Shown here: piece after piece, positions 16,276 to 25,039 of the stretch
How the letters are laid out: each line of letters opens with the position of its first letter
Position numbering within the stretch: the first letter of the stretch is position 1
NCBI GenBank assembly: GCA_964536965.1
Contig: CAZIAL010000016.1
Coordinates: 6,076 to 70,075 of the forward strand
Length of the DNA: 64,000 nucleotides
Direction of reading: 5' to 3'
From: JACMQW01 sp964536965
GTDB lineage: Bacteria > Bdellovibrionota > UBA1018
The notes under the pieces: generated by a model
The model's input: the letters and a program-made list of their open reading frames with translations, nothing else
Database searches by the model: none
Told to the model about the DNA's origin: nothing
Made by a program: the position numbers and the translations under genes

Positions 16276-17451
16276 ACGAAGCAGCTTTGCATCGACGTCG
16301 AAGACGAGCGCGGTGCAATCCTGTGACGGCAGATCTTCCGGGTCGACCATTTTTCTCTTCACCCGAAAGACGAGTTCATTCGTGATGTCGGCGGAATCCT
16401 TGTTCCGGTAAGGATCGAGAAGCGTTTTCGCCTCGACCAGGCCGCCGCAGGCCTCGATAAATCCGTCGCTGAGCAAGACGAGGCGATCTTCGGGCTCGAG
16501 GACGATTTCCTTTTCTCCGAACTGGGTCGGATCGGAATTCGCCAGACTGAGCGGCTCGCCGTGCGGCACATGAATCTCGAACCCCTTCCCCTTCCGCGCA
16601 TGCAGGAACGCGGAGCCCCCGAGATGCAGGTACCTGAATCGAAAATCTTTCCGGTTCAGAATGCCGTAGAAGATTGCGAGTCGATCCTTCTCCTTCAGTC
16701 CGAGAAGCAGCTCGTCCGCGATCAGCTTTACGGTTTCGGTCGCGGGGCGCGCTTCGTCGCGCGAAAGCTTCATGGTCATCCGCATCAGGGTCGAGAGGAA
16801 AGCGCTCGATAAGCCATAGCTCGAGGAATCCGAGAGCAGAATCGAGATGCGCGACTGATCCTTCGACTCGGCAAGATCGAAATGGTCGCCTCCCTTCAGC
16901 CCGGCGAGAAATCGCGAACGAATCTGGAGTCCGCGCACTGCCGGATAACGATTGGGCAGCCGCGCTTTTTGGAGCCGCTCGGCGAGCTTCACGTCCTCGT
17001 CGAGCGCTCCGAGCAGTTCGTTGAACGAACGGTGGAGCTCGCCGACTTCGCTCCACATCCGGAGATGCTGGTGCAGCCGAAATTTGCTGACGAGCTCGGC
17101 CTTGCGAAAAGGATAGACGACCACGTCGTCCACTCGCTCGGCGAGCTCCGTTTCCCAGTTCCATTCGCGGGACTCGTCCGTCCAGATGAGGAAGACGCTT
17201 CGGCTGTGGCGATCGATTTCGGTGAGAATTTTCGCGAGGCGAGGGTGTCCGCCGTCGACGAAAACGATCGCTCCCCACGATTGCGGGTCGACGCTCTCCG
17301 ATACGTTCCAATCGAAATTTTCGGCGTCGACTCCGAGACAGTCGCGAAGCGAGGTCACCCAGCGGTTCCCGGTAGAAAGTCCGTCCGCGACCAGCGTGAT
17401 GAGGTGGGATGCGGGGGCGGATGCCGAAACGGTGGAAGGATTTGCGTTCAT
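16267..17451 (-). CDS. SpoIIE-type serine phosphatase with degenerate receiver domain
   Basis: 394 residues from the ATG at 17451, preceded by AAAGGAG. The N-terminal about 125 residues look like a response-regulator receiver (IVFVDGGHP in the phospho-acceptor region, then VVVYPFRKAEL), but the conserved Lys of KPF is Tyr. A helical linker (MWSEVGELHRSFNELL) leads to a PP2C/SpoIIE phosphatase domain: GGDHFD, LSDSSSYG and LLSDGFIEA supply metal-binding Asp, and SQDCTALVFDV closes the domain. Such proteins dephosphorylate anti-anti-sigma factors or act in secretion and motility signalling. It is ten bases downstream of an outer-membrane protein gene, so the two are probably cotranscribed. Confidence 0.8.
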   Translation of the reverse strand: MNANPSTVSASAPASHLITLVADGLSTGNRWVTSLRDCLGVDAENFDWNVSESVDPQSWGAIVFVDGGHPRLAKILTEIDRHSRSVFLIWTDESREWNWETELAERVDDVVVYPFRKAELVSKFRLHQHLRMWSEVGELHRSFNELLGALDEDVKLAERLQKARLPNRYPAVRGLQIRSRFLAGLKGGDHFDLAESKDQSRISILLSDSSSYGLSSAFLSTLMRMTMKLSRDEARPATETVKLIADELLLGLKEKDRLAIFYGILNRKDFRFRYLHLGGSAFLHARKGKGFEIHVPHGEPLSLANSDPTQFGEKEIVLEPEDRLVLLSDGFIEACGGLVEAKTLLDPYRNKDSADITNELVFRVKRKMVDPEDLPSQDCTALVFDVDAKLLRLA

Positions 17452-17461
17452 CTCGTCTCCT

Positions 17462-18562
17462 TTAGAAGGCACGGAAGATCGTTTGAAAAAGGTATCGGAT
17501 ATCGCGGACGGCTTTCTGGCCGTCGCCGAGGTCTTCGCTGAACCAGGCGAAATTCGCTTCCGCCCGCGAGGTTCGAATGCCAAGGCCTGCGCTAGGATAA
17601 CCGCTCCCGAAACCGCCGCGAAGAAAGAAACGGTCGTAAACGGCGAACTCCAGTCCGGCGGCCGCGTGCGCGATCTGACGCGTATTCGAGGAGTCGAGCG
17701 CGTCGCGATAAGCGAACTGCGTCGAGAGCGTCCAGCTCCCGGAAATCTTCGTCAGAAATCCGACCGAGGCGTCGACGGACATTTTTTCCGCCGCGATCGA
17801 TCCCGTCGGATTGGAAGCGAGAGACATCAGCGGCTTTCCGGTGAGCCGGAGTCCCGCCACGTTACGCGCGACGAGGTTGATGCTGGGTTGGTACCTGTAC
17901 GGAAGCGTCAGCGCTAAACCCAGCGTATGCGAAAATCCTTTTCCTTCCGCGATCTGCTCGGTCCACCCGAGCGGTCGCGTCCCCACGGCGACGGTTCGGT
18001 CTCCGGAAGCCTGGTTCACCCACTGAAGCGAATATCCGAGTCGCAGTACGCCGGACGCAAGGCGAAGCCCGAAGCCGGCCGTGGGAATGAGCTGACGGAC
18101 GGTCCGATACCGGATGTTCACCCCGTCGGATTCGCCCATGAGGCGAGACTGATACAGTAATCCGACGCCGAATCCACGAAACCCGAGCGCGGGAAGGACC
18201 GCGTAGCCCGCTCCCGGATTGGTCAGAGGGGAACCGGTGAGCTTGCTTTCGTACCCGTCCAGGGATTGGAACTTATAAAGATCCGTCCCCGCGCTCGAGG
18301 CGAACTTCGAATTCGCCTGGAGCTGGAGGTTCAGCGGCTCGAAAGTGAGCCCATCGACCCGACCCAGACCGGCCGGATTGTAAAAGAGCGAATCCGCGAG
18401 AGTATCGGCGAGTCCGATATAAGCGTCCCCCAGGGCCGCGCCACGACCGGAAACGTAACGCGAACCGGGAATGCGATCCCCCCCTGTCGCGTGCGCGAAA
18501 AGGGGCATCAGTGCGATCACCAGGGCGAGTGCGACGCGGGGGTAGGCGGTGTTAAAAACCAT
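17462..18562 (-). CDS. PorV/FadL-like outer-membrane barrel protein
   Basis: 366 residues. Signal peptide (VALALVIALMPLFAHA) followed by a domain with RYVSGRGAALGDAYIGLAD and SLFYNPAGLGRVDGL, a pattern seen in PorV/UPF0164 and FadL-like barrels (the SxFYNPAGL motif). The rest shows amphipathic strands throughout and ends RYLFQTIFRAF with a terminal Phe. Probably located in the outer membrane; substrate unknown. Divergent from the HD-GYP gene on the right and just upstream of the SpoIIE-type phosphatase on the same strand. Confidence 0.78.
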   Translation of the reverse strand: MVFNTAYPRVALALVIALMPLFAHATGGDRIPGSRYVSGRGAALGDAYIGLADTLADSLFYNPAGLGRVDGLTFEPLNLQLQANSKFASSAGTDLYKFQSLDGYESKLTGSPLTNPGAGYAVLPALGFRGFGVGLLYQSRLMGESDGVNIRYRTVRQLIPTAGFGLRLASGVLRLGYSLQWVNQASGDRTVAVGTRPLGWTEQIAEGKGFSHTLGLALTLPYRYQPSINLVARNVAGLRLTGKPLMSLASNPTGSIAAEKMSVDASVGFLTKISGSWTLSTQFAYRDALDSSNTRQIAHAAAGLEFAVYDRFFLRGGFGSGYPSAGLGIRTSRAEANFAWFSEDLGDGQKAVRDIRYLFQTIFRAF

Positions 18563-18709
18563 GGGGGCATCCTTGCCGGAAGACGATCTCGCCTTCCTCT
18601 CCTTCCTTTCGGCCCATCGCGCAGCGAAAGTGACGGCGGGATTTTGCCCAGCCGATCGTCAAAAAACTTTCGATTCATTCCCGACCTGCGTCGTCCGAAG
18701 AGAAAGGGC

Positions 18710-19357
18710 ATGGCGTGGAACAACATTCCCGACTGGGCCGAAAAAGTGATGCTGAGCCTTCTGGCCGCGTTGAAAGAACGCGACCCGTACACCTATGGCC
18801 ATTGCCGTCGCGTGGCCCGAAACGCCCGCCTGCTTGCCCAGGCCGCTGGACTGAACGAGTACGAACAAAAAGTCGTCGAATATTCGAGCATTTTTCACGA
18901 TCTCGGTAAGATCGCGATTCCCGATTCGATCCTGCTGAAACCCGGCCGACTCACGGCCGAGGAACAAGCCGTGATTCGGGTCCATCCGATCAAGAGCGCC
19001 GAAATCATCCAGCCGCTTGCGCTCATCCCATTCTTTAAAGACGTCCTCCCGGGAGTCCGCCATCACCATGAGCGCCTCGATGGAAAGGGCTACCCCGACC
19101 GTATTCAGGGCGACGAGATCCCCCTCTCCGCGCGGGTGATTCTGATCGCCGATACCTTCGACGCGATGACGACCACCCGTCCCTATCGGAATGGCCTTCC
19201 CAACGAAATCGCCTACCGGGAGCTTCGTCAGTTCGCCGGGCGCCAGTTCGACGAACAGCTCGTGAAAACTTTCTGCGACGCCCACCGGACCTGGGGCGAT
19301 GTCGACGAGGAAATCACCGAAGAGTTCGTCTCCGCGCACTTTAAGCGCGCGGCCTAA
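18710..19357 (+). CDS. HD-GYP domain phosphodiesterase
   Basis: 215 residues from the ATG at 18710; the upstream extension of this frame overlaps the divergent gene and reads like a shadow. Nearly the whole protein is one HD-GYP domain, which usually hydrolyses cyclic di-GMP. The metal-binding HD is His63-Asp64 in FHDLGK, and the GYP loop is HHERLDGKGYP at 119-129; other ligands are the early His in TYGHCRRV and RVHPIKSAEI. No sensor or receiver domain is attached, so its input must come from a partner. It converges with a response-regulator gene 22 bases away. Confidence 0.88.
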   Translation: MAWNNIPDWAEKVMLSLLAALKERDPYTYGHCRRVARNARLLAQAAGLNEYEQKVVEYSSIFHDLGKIAIPDSILLKPGRLTAEEQAVIRVHPIKSAEIIQPLALIPFFKDVLPGVRHHHERLDGKGYPDRIQGDEIPLSARVILIADTFDAMTTTRPYRNGLPNEIAYRELRQFAGRQFDEQLVKTFCDAHRTWGDVDEEITEEFVSAHFKRAA

Positions 19358-19378
19358 ACGACCGGCGGTCTCCGACGC

Positions 19379-20056
19379 TTACTCCTCGTACTTGTAGCCG
19401 ACGCCGTAGATCGAAATGATGTGCTTCGTGAGCGACGGGATCTTCTTACGCAAGGCCCGAATATGGACGTCGATCGTCCGATCGTTCGTTTTTTCGGCGC
19501 CGTCTTTCCAGACTTCCTTGAGAATCGCATCCCGGGAAACGACGTTTCCAAACTGGCTGGCGAGGAACCGGAGAATATCGAACTCGGTCAGCGTGAGATG
19601 CGCGCGGCGGCCGGCGTAGGTGACTTCACGGGTATTCGGTTCGATCCGGAGATCTCCGATTTCGATCGGCGCGACTTCCACGGACGCCGCCTTCCGGAGT
19701 CGCGCCTGGATCCGCGCTTCGAGTTCCCGGAAATCGAATGGTTTCGGGAGATAATCGTCGGCTCCGACGCTCAGTCCCTTCGTCACATCGGCTTGGGTAT
19801 TCTTCACCGAGAAGAGAATGATCGGCACGCGCTTCGTCTTCTCGTCCTGCTTCATGAGAGAGCAAGCGTCGAGTCCCGAGAGAATCGGCAAGACCACGTC
19901 GAGCAAGATTAAATCCGGCTGTTTGTTGCGGGCAAAGTCGATTCCGATCACCGCGTTTTCGGCCGCAAGGATTTCGTATTCCTTCGAGAGCATGGTCTCG
20001 AGGAACTTTCGGGTTTCCAGGTGATCTTCGATAAGAAGGATGCGCGCTTTCTTCAT
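19379..20056 (-). CDS. OmpR/PhoB-type response regulator
   Basis: 225 residues. Receiver domain 1-120 with the acidic pocket at 10-11, phospho-acceptor Asp53 (LLDVVLP), Ser83 and Lys105 (KPF) all present. The winged-helix DNA-binding domain spans about 130-225 (TLTEFDILRFL, NDRTIDVHIRALRKK, GVGYKYEE). A transcription factor controlled by an unlinked histidine kinase; none is adjacent. Upstream on the same strand, with 80 bases between, is the Ser/Thr kinase gene, so cotranscription is possible. Confidence 0.9.
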   Translation of the reverse strand: MKKARILLIEDHLETRKFLETMLSKEYEILAAENAVIGIDFARNKQPDLILLDVVLPILSGLDACSLMKQDEKTKRVPIILFSVKNTQADVTKGLSVGADDYLPKPFDFRELEARIQARLRKAASVEVAPIEIGDLRIEPNTREVTYAGRRAHLTLTEFDILRFLASQFGNVVSRDAILKEVWKDGAEKTNDRTIDVHIRALRKKIPSLTKHIISIYGVGYKYEE

Positions 20057-20137
20057 TTAAACTCTGTAAAGAAAAGCTAACACGCCGGAAGAATCTGGGT
20101 AAAGGAGTAGAGAATGCCGATCACTCGGGTTTAACCG

Positions 20138-22177
20138 TCATTTTCCTGACGGCTTTCCGCCCGGAATACGGTTGGCTTCGCGCGGGCGCAGATTGGCTTG
20201 GACTTGCTTGGTCCGGTTCTTTTCGATCTCGACCGCGATCTGATCCTCGAGATCCAGCGTCGCGTTGTAGAGCTGGAGACTGATTTTACCCGTCGGCACC
20301 GGAAGCATCTCGAAGGGAGCGTACTTTCGGCCCCAGTAAGTGCCATCGACGAAGATCTTGGTGTCGGCGCCGGGAGTCGAACGCACGGTCAGGAAGCCCC
20401 GGTTGTCCCCCTTGATGACCATCGTCGGTTCCTGGCCGCGTTCCGGCTCGAGGTTGATCTGCTTCAGGTATTCTCCGTTCGCTCCGAGCGAACGCGAATC
20501 GATCTTGAATTCGCTGCGGAAAGGCTCGAAGCCCGAGCGTTGGACCAGGAGTTCGAGCGGCGAATCCGTCTGGACATCGATCGCCTGCGCGGCGTCGACG
20601 AAACGGCCATTCACGGAAATTTTCGTGTCGTTTCCTTCCGGAAAGATATTCAGGCGAAGTTTCGCGGGGACACCGTTCGAAACCTCGGTCCCCGGCGCGG
20701 GTTTAGTCCCCGGATCGTGGTCGATCTGCGTATTCGCCGGCATGCGATTCGGTAGCTTCGCGCCGAGCATCGAAGACAACAGGGGAACTTCGAAAATGCC
20801 CATTTTCGGGCCCACCCAGGAGGTTCCCAGGACGAGCGCGAGCGTCGCGGCCATTCCCTTTAAGCCGAAGCCGGAACTCGGAGGCGTATAACCTCCTCCG
20901 GCGATCGTATGGTTCGTTCGCGTCTGATAGCCGCCGCCGCTCGACGGCGTGGTCGTCGCGACCGTACCCCGGGCGACGGTCGCATGCGAACGTCGCTGTT
21001 CGGGCGGGCGAACCGGCGGACGCTCGATGGCGAGCGGGGCCTGGTGTTTGGGAAGTTCCATTTTCAGCTCGACGTTGCTCTTCGGCAAACCGCTCGGTCG
21101 AGCGACGAAAGTCGTGGTTTCTTCGCGGCGTTGGCGAGGTTCCTCGCCGTGCCGCGGGTTGATCTCGGGAATGTCGTTCTGCAGGAGCTGCTCCACGCGA
21201 TCGTTCAGCTTCTGAATTTTTTTCCGGTCCTCGACGATTTCGCGCTGGAAAAGTTCTTTGGCGACTGCGGAAAGATCGCTGCTCGAGAAGTCCGGGGCAT
21301 AGGCGTTCTGAAACCGGCGCAGCGTGCGCTGGAGCTCTTCACCGGTCTGGTAGCGTTTTTCCGGCGATTTCGAGAGAAGCTTCATGACGATCGCGTCAAG
21401 CTCCTTCGGAACGTTCGGGTTCAGTTCGGAGGGAGGCCGCACGGTCGAGGTGCAGCTTTCGATCATCTTCAGAACCGCGAGATCGTTATCGCCCGCGAAG
21501 AGTTTCTTGCCGACGAGCAGCTCCCAGAAAACCGCGCCGAGCGCGAAGAGATCGGTGCGGCCGTCGAGGGGATCGCCCGAGATCTGCTCCGGGGAGAGAT
21601 AACTCGGTTTTCCTTTGATGACACCCGCCCGCGTATTCTCGCTGTTCGTCGTCGCTTTCGCGATTCCGAAGTCGATGATCTTCACGCCCCCCTCGTAGGA
21701 AACGAGAAGATTCTGCGGACTGATGTCCCGGTGGACGACGTTCAGGGCGTCGCCGCTGATCTTGTCCTTGTAGGTATGCGCGTAGTGCAGGCCCGCAGCG
21801 GACTGCTCGATGATATAACTCGCGAGCTCGACGGGAAACGGTTGACCGAGCTCTTTAAAACGATTCAGAAGCTGGCGAAGATTTTTCCCGTCCACGAGCT
21901 CCATCGCGATGAACGGTTGCGCCTGCTCTTCGCCGAAATCGTAAACTTGCACGATGTTCGGGTGGTTGAGCCCCATCGTGACTTTGATCTCGGATTTGAA
22001 CATTTTCAGGAATTCGTCGTTCGCGCCGAAGCCAGCCTGGATGCGTTTCACCACGACGAGACGGCCCGCGCCGTCTTTCGCGGCGAGGCGGGCTCGATAG
22101 ATTTCCGCCATCCCGCCTTGCGCGATCAGATCGAGCAGGAAGTAACGACCGAATTTTTTGAGGACTTCTGACGACAT
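20138..22177 (-). CDS. Transmembrane Ser/Thr protein kinase with PEGA repeats
   Basis: 679 residues. Kinase domain at about 10-290: glycine loop IAQGGMAEIY, ATP lysine Lys44 (VVVKRI), catalytic HRDISPQNLL with Asp151, DFG at 169-171, and SPEQ in the P+1 region. The HRDxSPxN form is typical of myxobacterial-style kinases. After a Pro/Arg-rich linker there is one membrane helix (GMAATLALVLGTSW, about residue 445). The outer part has two PEGA-like domains (about 510-575 and 600-665), with FPEGNDTKISVNGRFV and TPGADTKIFVDGTYWG. The kinase is cytoplasmic and the PEGA part probably senses or binds an envelope component. Confidence 0.9.
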   Translation of the reverse strand: MSSEVLKKFGRYFLLDLIAQGGMAEIYRARLAAKDGAGRLVVVKRIQAGFGANDEFLKMFKSEIKVTMGLNHPNIVQVYDFGEEQAQPFIAMELVDGKNLRQLLNRFKELGQPFPVELASYIIEQSAAGLHYAHTYKDKISGDALNVVHRDISPQNLLVSYEGGVKIIDFGIAKATTNSENTRAGVIKGKPSYLSPEQISGDPLDGRTDLFALGAVFWELLVGKKLFAGDNDLAVLKMIESCTSTVRPPSELNPNVPKELDAIVMKLLSKSPEKRYQTGEELQRTLRRFQNAYAPDFSSSDLSAVAKELFQREIVEDRKKIQKLNDRVEQLLQNDIPEINPRHGEEPRQRREETTTFVARPSGLPKSNVELKMELPKHQAPLAIERPPVRPPEQRRSHATVARGTVATTTPSSGGGYQTRTNHTIAGGGYTPPSSGFGLKGMAATLALVLGTSWVGPKMGIFEVPLLSSMLGAKLPNRMPANTQIDHDPGTKPAPGTEVSNGVPAKLRLNIFPEGNDTKISVNGRFVDAAQAIDVQTDSPLELLVQRSGFEPFRSEFKIDSRSLGANGEYLKQINLEPERGQEPTMVIKGDNRGFLTVRSTPGADTKIFVDGTYWGRKYAPFEMLPVPTGKISLQLYNATLDLEDQIAVEIEKNRTKQVQANLRPREANRIPGGKPSGK

Positions 22178-22320
22178 ATCCCCTCACGAATGACTCTGCG
22201 GCGGTTCCCCGGCCCGACTTCGGGCGAGGAACGTCTTAGAATCTATCGGCTTCTCGTGACAGAAAGTTAAAGCGGAGATGCGCGGCGGACGAGAATTTAA
22301 AACGATACGATATCAACCGC

Positions 22321-23829
22321 TTAGACCGACTGCGCCGCACCGACGCGGGTCTTCAGGCGGTCGAGGAGCTTCGGGATAAACCCGCCGAAGCCGCCATTCG
22401 AGAGAACCGCCACTAAATCGCCGCTCTTCGCGCTCATCGCCACCAGGTTGACGCCGGCTTCGACTTCGCCGAATACCTCCGCGGATCTCCCCGCCTGACG
22501 AAGATCCGCGACGAGCTGATCGCTCGAAAACTGATCGGCCGTATCGATCTTACTCTGGTCATATGGAGCGGCGATGATGCACAGATCGGCCTCGGAAAAC
22601 GCTTCGCCGTACTCTTTCTGAAAAATCTTTCTCCGCGAAGTCGCGCTTCGAGGCTCGAATACGGAGACGATTCGGCGACCCGGGTATCGGGCGCGCAATG
22701 CACGCAACGTCTCGCGGACCGCGGTCGGATGGTGGGCGAAATCGTCGATGACCAGCACGCCTCCGATTTCCCCTCGCTCTTCTTGTCTCCGCTTCACTCC
22801 TTGGAACGCGGCCAGACCTGCTTCGATTTCGTCGTGCCGAAGACCGAGTTCGCGGCATTCGATCCACACGGTAAGCGCATTCAGAACGTTGTGTTTACCG
22901 GAAAGTCGAAGACGGAGCGAGCCCGCCATCTTCGTCTCGCCACCGGTCGACTCGAAGATGTCGAAACTCGTCACGCCTTTCGCGTCGACGGCGATGTTTT
23001 TCGGCGTGAATCGAGCACCGCTCCCATCGGAACCGTAAGTGATGACCGGTACGGTCGCCTCGCTCGAGAGCTCCCGAACCGCCGCGTAATCGACGCAGGC
23101 AATCAGGCGCCCTCCCGGGCGGATTCGGCTCATCAAACCCGAAAACGCCCGTTTTACTGCGGCGAAATCCGCATAAATATCCGCATGATCGAACTCGACG
23201 GAAGTGAGAATCACGTCGTCCGGAAGGTAGTGGTTGAACTTAGGAACTTTGTCCCAGAACGCCGTATCGTATTCGTCGCCTTCGAGGACGAAATACTTCC
23301 CTCGATCGAGAGAGCCTACCTGAAAGCTATTCGGAAGGTCATGCGAAACGCCGCCGATGAAGTAGGACGGGTCGCGGCCGGCATGCGCGAGCGTAAAGGC
23401 CAGTAAACTCGAAGTCGTCGTCTTTCCGTGCGTCCCCGCGACCACGAGGTTTCGCGTCGAAGAAAGCATCAGCTTTTCCATCGCCTCCGGCAGCGAGGTG
23501 TAAGCGTAGCCGCCCTCGATCGCCGCCTGCGCTTCGGGATTGCTTCGGCTGATGACGTTCCCGATGACGACGAGATCGGGTCGATGGGGCAGCGACGTCA
23601 GGTTTTCCGCCTGGTAGCCGCTAAAGAGCGATACGCCCGCGCTTTTCAGGACGTCACTCATTGGCGGATAGATATTTTGATCGCTGCCGGTGACGGCGAT
23701 TCCCCGCCGTTTCAGAAACGCCGCGAAGGCACCCATAAGGGTTCCGCATACACCGATGATGTGCACGGTCTTCAGGTCGGAAAACGCGGGAAGCTTTGGC
23801 GACGATGAATCGTTTGCGGACGCGGACAT
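22321..23829 (-). CDS. mpl: UDP-MurNAc:tripeptide ligase Mpl
   Basis: 502 residues. Mpl joins recycled L-Ala-gamma-D-Glu-meso-DAP directly to UDP-MurNAc in the cytoplasm, saving murein peptides. The Rossmann N-terminus VHIIGVCGTLMGAFA distinguishes Mpl from MurC (which has GIGGSGM); the ATP motif is AGTHGKTTTSSL and the Mur-family middle domain has LEGDEYDTAFWDK and SVEFDHADIY. The C-terminal domain includes DDFAHHPTAVRETL and FEPRSATSRR. It lies last in a minus-strand run with an L,D-transpeptidase and a serine hydrolase, which fits a role in wall recycling. Confidence 0.92.
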   Translation of the reverse strand: MSASANDSSSPKLPAFSDLKTVHIIGVCGTLMGAFAAFLKRRGIAVTGSDQNIYPPMSDVLKSAGVSLFSGYQAENLTSLPHRPDLVVIGNVISRSNPEAQAAIEGGYAYTSLPEAMEKLMLSSTRNLVVAGTHGKTTTSSLLAFTLAHAGRDPSYFIGGVSHDLPNSFQVGSLDRGKYFVLEGDEYDTAFWDKVPKFNHYLPDDVILTSVEFDHADIYADFAAVKRAFSGLMSRIRPGGRLIACVDYAAVRELSSEATVPVITYGSDGSGARFTPKNIAVDAKGVTSFDIFESTGGETKMAGSLRLRLSGKHNVLNALTVWIECRELGLRHDEIEAGLAAFQGVKRRQEERGEIGGVLVIDDFAHHPTAVRETLRALRARYPGRRIVSVFEPRSATSRRKIFQKEYGEAFSEADLCIIAAPYDQSKIDTADQFSSDQLVADLRQAGRSAEVFGEVEAGVNLVAMSAKSGDLVAVLSNGGFGGFIPKLLDRLKTRVGAAQSV

Positions 23830-23863
23830 AGACCCTGATTGTCACCCTTCCGAAGGGGAATGG

Positions 23864-25039
23864 TCAACCCGCAGACGGACTTATTAGGTCTCGCGCCAAT
23901 GCATCGTGAAAGCGCGCCCGGAACGGTCGGATGAGGATATTTTCTCGCGTCGGATGGACCCGGTTCGTCAGAAGGGTGACCACGATCTCATTCCGCGGAT
24001 CGATCCAGAACGAAGTACCCGTATATCCCAAATGTCCGACGGAGGCCGTCGAGAAAAATTTTCCCAGCGCGGGACTCTCCCCGCTCGGCGTGTCCCACCC
24101 GGGCGTCCGATCGCAACCCGCGGGGCGTGCGACCCGGGTCCAAGTCTCCTTCAGCACCTGGCGCGAAATGAATCCGTCGAGCAAACCCTGTCCGAAACGG
24201 AGGAGGTTTCGCGCGGTACCGAATGCGCCGGCATGTCCGGCGTAGCCTCCCATCGCCCAGCAGTTGTCGTCGTGGACTTGCCCCTGGAGAATCGACCGGC
24301 GCCATGGACAATCCTCGGTGGCGGCGACGACTTCGTTCCGAGCCCGGAACGCGGGCTCCAGCGTGCGGACGAAAAAGGGTCCGGTATTTCCTGGCTCGCA
24401 GAGTCCCATCGGTCTCCAGAGGAATCGCTCCACCGCGCGGTCGAGCGGAAGATTCGTCACCTCTTCCAGGCAAAACCCCAGGAGCATGAAACCGAGATCC
24501 GAATAGAGCGCGCTCTCACCCGGAGCGCGCTCGGGAGAAATTTCGAAAAGGTATTTCCGGGCCGCTGCTTGCCGCTCCGAAACGTCGATCATTTCGAGTT
24601 CGTCGGTCGCGAAATACCACCGTAAATTTTCGTAAACCGGGTTCCAGGCCGGCAGTCCCGAGGTATGGGATGCGAGTTGCCGAAGCGTGATCTGCGGATG
24701 CGGAAATTCCGCGAGGATGGACTGCACCGGAGCGTCCCAGCGGATCCATCCCCGCTCGACGAGCACTGTAGCCAGCGCGGCCGTGGCGAAAACCTTCGAC
24801 ACCGAGGCGAGATCGAATATCGTCTCCCGTTCCATGGCTTGCGGCGAAAGCCCCTTCAGGCCCAGACGACGGGCGCCGCCCCAGGCGAAATGATATCGAT
24901 CGGGATCGCGGCGCGACCAGACGCCTGCGACCGCTCCGGGAAAAACCCCCTCCGAAATCCCCGCCTGGAGGACCTCCCGCGCGCGCGGGAATTCCTCGAA
25001 ACCGTGAATATTCGAACCGAACGGCGGCGTGGTTGCCAT
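23864..25039 (-). CDS. Class C beta-lactamase-like serine hydrolase
   Basis: 391 residues of the beta-lactamase/penicillin-binding serine hydrolase family. The nucleophile motif is SVSK (Ser79, Lys82), a YSDLG motif near 170 matches the YxN/YxS element, and the third motif is represented by HLGYTGTSFW. No signal peptide is apparent, so the enzyme is probably cytoplasmic; acting on murein peptides or small esters is more likely than beta-lactam resistance. The start overlaps the stop of the upstream flavoenzyme gene (ATGA), and mpl follows after 34 bases. Confidence 0.85.
   Translation of the reverse strand: MATTPPFGSNIHGFEEFPRAREVLQAGISEGVFPGAVAGVWSRRDPDRYHFAWGGARRLGLKGLSPQAMERETIFDLASVSKVFATAALATVLVERGWIRWDAPVQSILAEFPHPQITLRQLASHTSGLPAWNPVYENLRWYFATDELEMIDVSERQAAARKYLFEISPERAPGESALYSDLGFMLLGFCLEEVTNLPLDRAVERFLWRPMGLCEPGNTGPFFVRTLEPAFRARNEVVAATEDCPWRRSILQGQVHDDNCWAMGGYAGHAGAFGTARNLLRFGQGLLDGFISRQVLKETWTRVARPAGCDRTPGWDTPSGESPALGKFFSTASVGHLGYTGTSFWIDPRNEIVVTLLTNRVHPTRENILIRPFRARFHDALARDLISPSAG

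Noticed and set aside
18266..18709. N-terminal extension of the HD-GYP frame
   Set aside because: It lies opposite the divergent outer-membrane protein gene and is Arg/Glu-rich shadow sequence with no domain.
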